Source of the DNA: Rhabditophanes sp. KR3021
Taxonomy: Eukaryota; Nematoda; Chromadorea; Rhabditida; Alloionematidae
Direction: 5' to 3'
Length of the DNA: 64,000 bases
Assembly (NCBI GenBank): GCA_963281155.1
Contig: CAUJLY010000006.1
Span: 4,588,001 to 4,652,000, forward strand
In this document: positions 61,976 through 64,000 of the stretch, piece by piece
Layout of the letters: every line of letters begins with the position of its first letter
How positions within the stretch are numbered: position 1 is the first letter of the stretch
Made by a program: the position numbers and the translations under genes
The notes under the pieces: generated by a model
What the model was told of the DNA's origin: nothing
The model's input: only the letters and a program-made list of their open reading frames with translations
Databases searched by the model: none

Positions 61976-64000
61976 TTATTGACACAAAGCTTTCTTGGTT
62001 GACATGAGCCAAGAATAAGCTCCTTGTTTACATTCATTGGAATAATCGTCATCATTAAGTGAATCGAACACAATACCTCCCAAATTTTCTTTCATAATCA
62101 AATTAAGTTTGTAAGACAAAGTTTGTTGAGTGTCAAAAGCAACTTCGGAATTGGCAGAGAGACGAGCATAATTAGAGACGGTGTCGTACGAAATTGAGCT
62201 TATTATTTTATGTTTCTTCAATTCCTGGCAAAGAACATTTTGAGAAAGCGAGTGCTTGTTATTGGAGTATCTTTTCTGTGAATCAACTTTGACGTCATTT
62301 TCACTTGAAATTAGTACGTTGGCATAAACAGGAATGATTAAGTAAATTTTTCTCATGTTTATTCCAGACCGATCCCAAGCATGAATTGTTTTCAACAAAG
62401 TCATCAATTCTTCGTTAGCCTCACTTGAAGTATCATTAGAACGTGTGATTGATGTTATACTTTCAGTATTAACAGACAAATAATCCAAATCATTTAAAGT
62501 AGCAACATCATAGAATTGAGGAACTTTGGTTGCCAACATTGGCAAATTAACACTTAATATGGTAGTGCAGTCAGCTTTATGTATCCTTTCAGCTAATAAA
62601 TTTCTCAAACCAATAACAAATTTCCCAAAATTTTGCTTCAACGAAGCATCCATCACTGTATGGCATTTCAATTCTACCCCACCAAATTCAAAGTTTTTGA
62701 CATGACGAACAATTTTAAAAATTGTACTTTCTCTCTTCTCATCTAAAGGACAAAAGGAAATAAAAATGTGCTATCTTTCCACTAACCTGATATCAAATTT
62801 CTAAACTCATTGACAGTCATATCACACCTAACAACTTGTTTAATACCAATTTTTGGCAACTTTGAATTAGAGCGTGAAAATTTACGTGCCGTCGCTTCGG
62901 CATAAGTGTCTTTAAAGGAAATAGTACCATTTGCACTCAGAACAACCTCGTCAATCAAAAGCTCATCGCATTGTGAATGAGGGATTTTCTCTGGAACAAG
63001 TAATTGAGATTCCGCTTTTGTTGGTAGACGGTAGGTGCAAATTGTTTTGTATTTTTGCGATGGACATCTTTCGTTGGAAGTACCACTTTTTAATGAGCCA
63101 GCATTTGCCGTAATAGAATCAGTGTTTTTTTCCAAACATTTGTTACAAACTTGGCTCTCAGACAATACTTTCAACAATGTGAAAGGTTTATTAAGTGGAC
63201 AGGCTCCTTCAGCATTGTCTAATTCAATAGATTTCAAGGATGTACCAGCAAATTGATTAATAGATGTCCAAATAGCTTTCATTCTAATACTCTTGACATT
63301 ATCATAAGCAATGAATTGTTGCTTATTAACCAAGAATGGAACTCCGAATTCAGAGGAAAAGTGCTTAAATGTCTCATTGTTTTTCAAAACTTCACAAATT
63401 TCAGCTTGTCCTAGATGATTGCTGGATCCAAGACGTGACAAATAAGCTCCGGAAACAACTTTGTGACCCATATAGTTATCAACTACATTTTTAGTAATAA
63501 CTTGGTCCATTGTAAATTCCATACCAAGAGCAGTAAATTCAATAATTGTCATGTTTGGAGGAATTCCCCTTTTATTCCAATCTTTGGCAAAGTCGATCTT
63601 AAAATATTAATTAGAAATTTGAATAATCTTTAAATTACTTACAACATTTGTTTCATCTGTACTATCTGAAGTTGTTTTCTGAAGAGCTGAATGATGACCA
63701 GTAACGGAATCTTTTAAACTGTGAAATTTATAAGCTTCTAAGATGAAATAATCAACCGCATTAATCATTTCCCCAACAGGATACTTATTCGCGTATGAAT
63801 TTTTTGATGAAATTGAAGCGAACAATGTTTTCTCGAGTCCCATCTTCTTCTTCAATTCTAAAGCAAATTGAGTGAGAGCTTTTCCGTCAATATCCATTTG
63901 CATTGAACCATAGGTCCAGGCAATATTTAATCCATCAATGTTATGAATATCCATAAACTTCTTGATATTATCAACTAATTTGTTTCGAAAGAATAGATTT
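61976..64000 (-). CDS. Tandem GH18-like (chitinase-like) protein with lost catalytic residues, 3' part
   Basis: At least two GH18 modules; the gene continues beyond 64000. Exons on the minus strand: 64000-63643, 63597-62787 and 62742-61976. Module 1 has KLVDNIKKFM, DGLNIAWTY where DGxDxDWE is expected (63910-63936), AVDYFILEAYKF, RGIPPNMTIIEFTALGMEF and CPLNKPFTLLKVL at its end. Module 2 starts KYKTICTYRLP, has AEATARKFSRSNSKLPKIGI, and at the catalytic strand reads FEFGGVELKCHTV, again without D-x-D-x-E; then ILSVNLPML, LNDLDYLSVN, IYLIIPVYANVL and GGIVFDSLNDDDYSNEC. The two modules therefore look like non-enzymatic lectin or scaffold proteins (chitinase-like). The cell wall target, if any, is unknown. 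An intact C-terminus ends with CQ. Confidence 0.82.

Overview
This window looks like nuclear DNA of a nematode. It is very AT-rich, introns are mostly about 35-60 bases (with some longer), splice sites are (T)nAG / GTAAGT-GTATGT, and the families are typical of worms: a tandem Pepsin-I3 inhibitor, a protein of the C. elegans F37C4.5 (DUF4140/DUF4139) type, a PGP-type HAD phosphatase, a perilipin, an SLC3A2-like heavy chain, an alpha/epsilon-sarcoglycan, a GRK4/5/6 kinase and tandem GH18-like domains. No genus can be named from this sequence alone. About 20 protein genes are supported and no RNA gene was found. Exon joins below were worked out by eye from phase-matched splice sites.

Layout: 1-5258 (+) holds the 3' part of a sorbin/CAP-type adaptor with three SH3 domains; a single-exon globin-like gene sits inside its last long intron. 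5883-10256 (+) has a HAD phosphatase, a perilipin and a small novel secreted protein. 12394-14379 (+) is the DUF4140/DUF4139 gene. 15321-21151 (-) has a four-repeat cysteine-rich secreted protein, fructose-1,6-bisphosphatase (with an apparent +1 frameshift), a very short EMRE gene (regulator of the mitochondrial calcium uniporter) and an SLC3A2-like heavy chain. 21152-24980 is intergenic and contains a fold-back MITE at 23747-24198. 24981-27900 (-) is a secreted tandem DM13-domain protein, again with an apparent frameshift. 30715-31639 (+) is a CUB-like secreted protein and 34786-35606 (+) the Pepsin-I3 protein. 36490-38951 (+) is alpha/epsilon-sarcoglycan, facing an acidic nuclear-type protein (39044-39745, -). 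A 7.8-kb gene desert follows, then GRK (47535-49597, +), a small helical unknown (50612-51040, -), another 4.5-kb desert, an orphan GPCR (55549-57074, +), an unknown coiled-coil protein (57215-58253, -), a Rab19/43-type GTPase (59956-60591, -), an isochorismatase-fold protein (61019-61705, +) and the 3' part of a chitinase-like gene (61976-64000, -).

The genes do not form an obvious operon or a single system. Themes are metabolism (gluconeogenesis, phosphoglycolate-type repair, lipid droplets, amino-acid transport, mitochondrial Ca2+), muscle and cell adhesion (sorbin/CAP, sarcoglycan), signalling (GRK, GPCR, Rab) and fast-evolving secreted proteins. The secreted genes carry TATA and/or GATA-like promoter motifs, whereas several housekeeping genes have a splice acceptor just upstream of the ATG, as expected for spliced-leader trans-splicing or 5'UTR introns. 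The most interesting points are the globin-like gene without the heme histidines, the catalytically dead tandem GH18 protein, the overlooked EMRE gene, the MITE, two GC-AG introns and two frameshifts in otherwise good genes.
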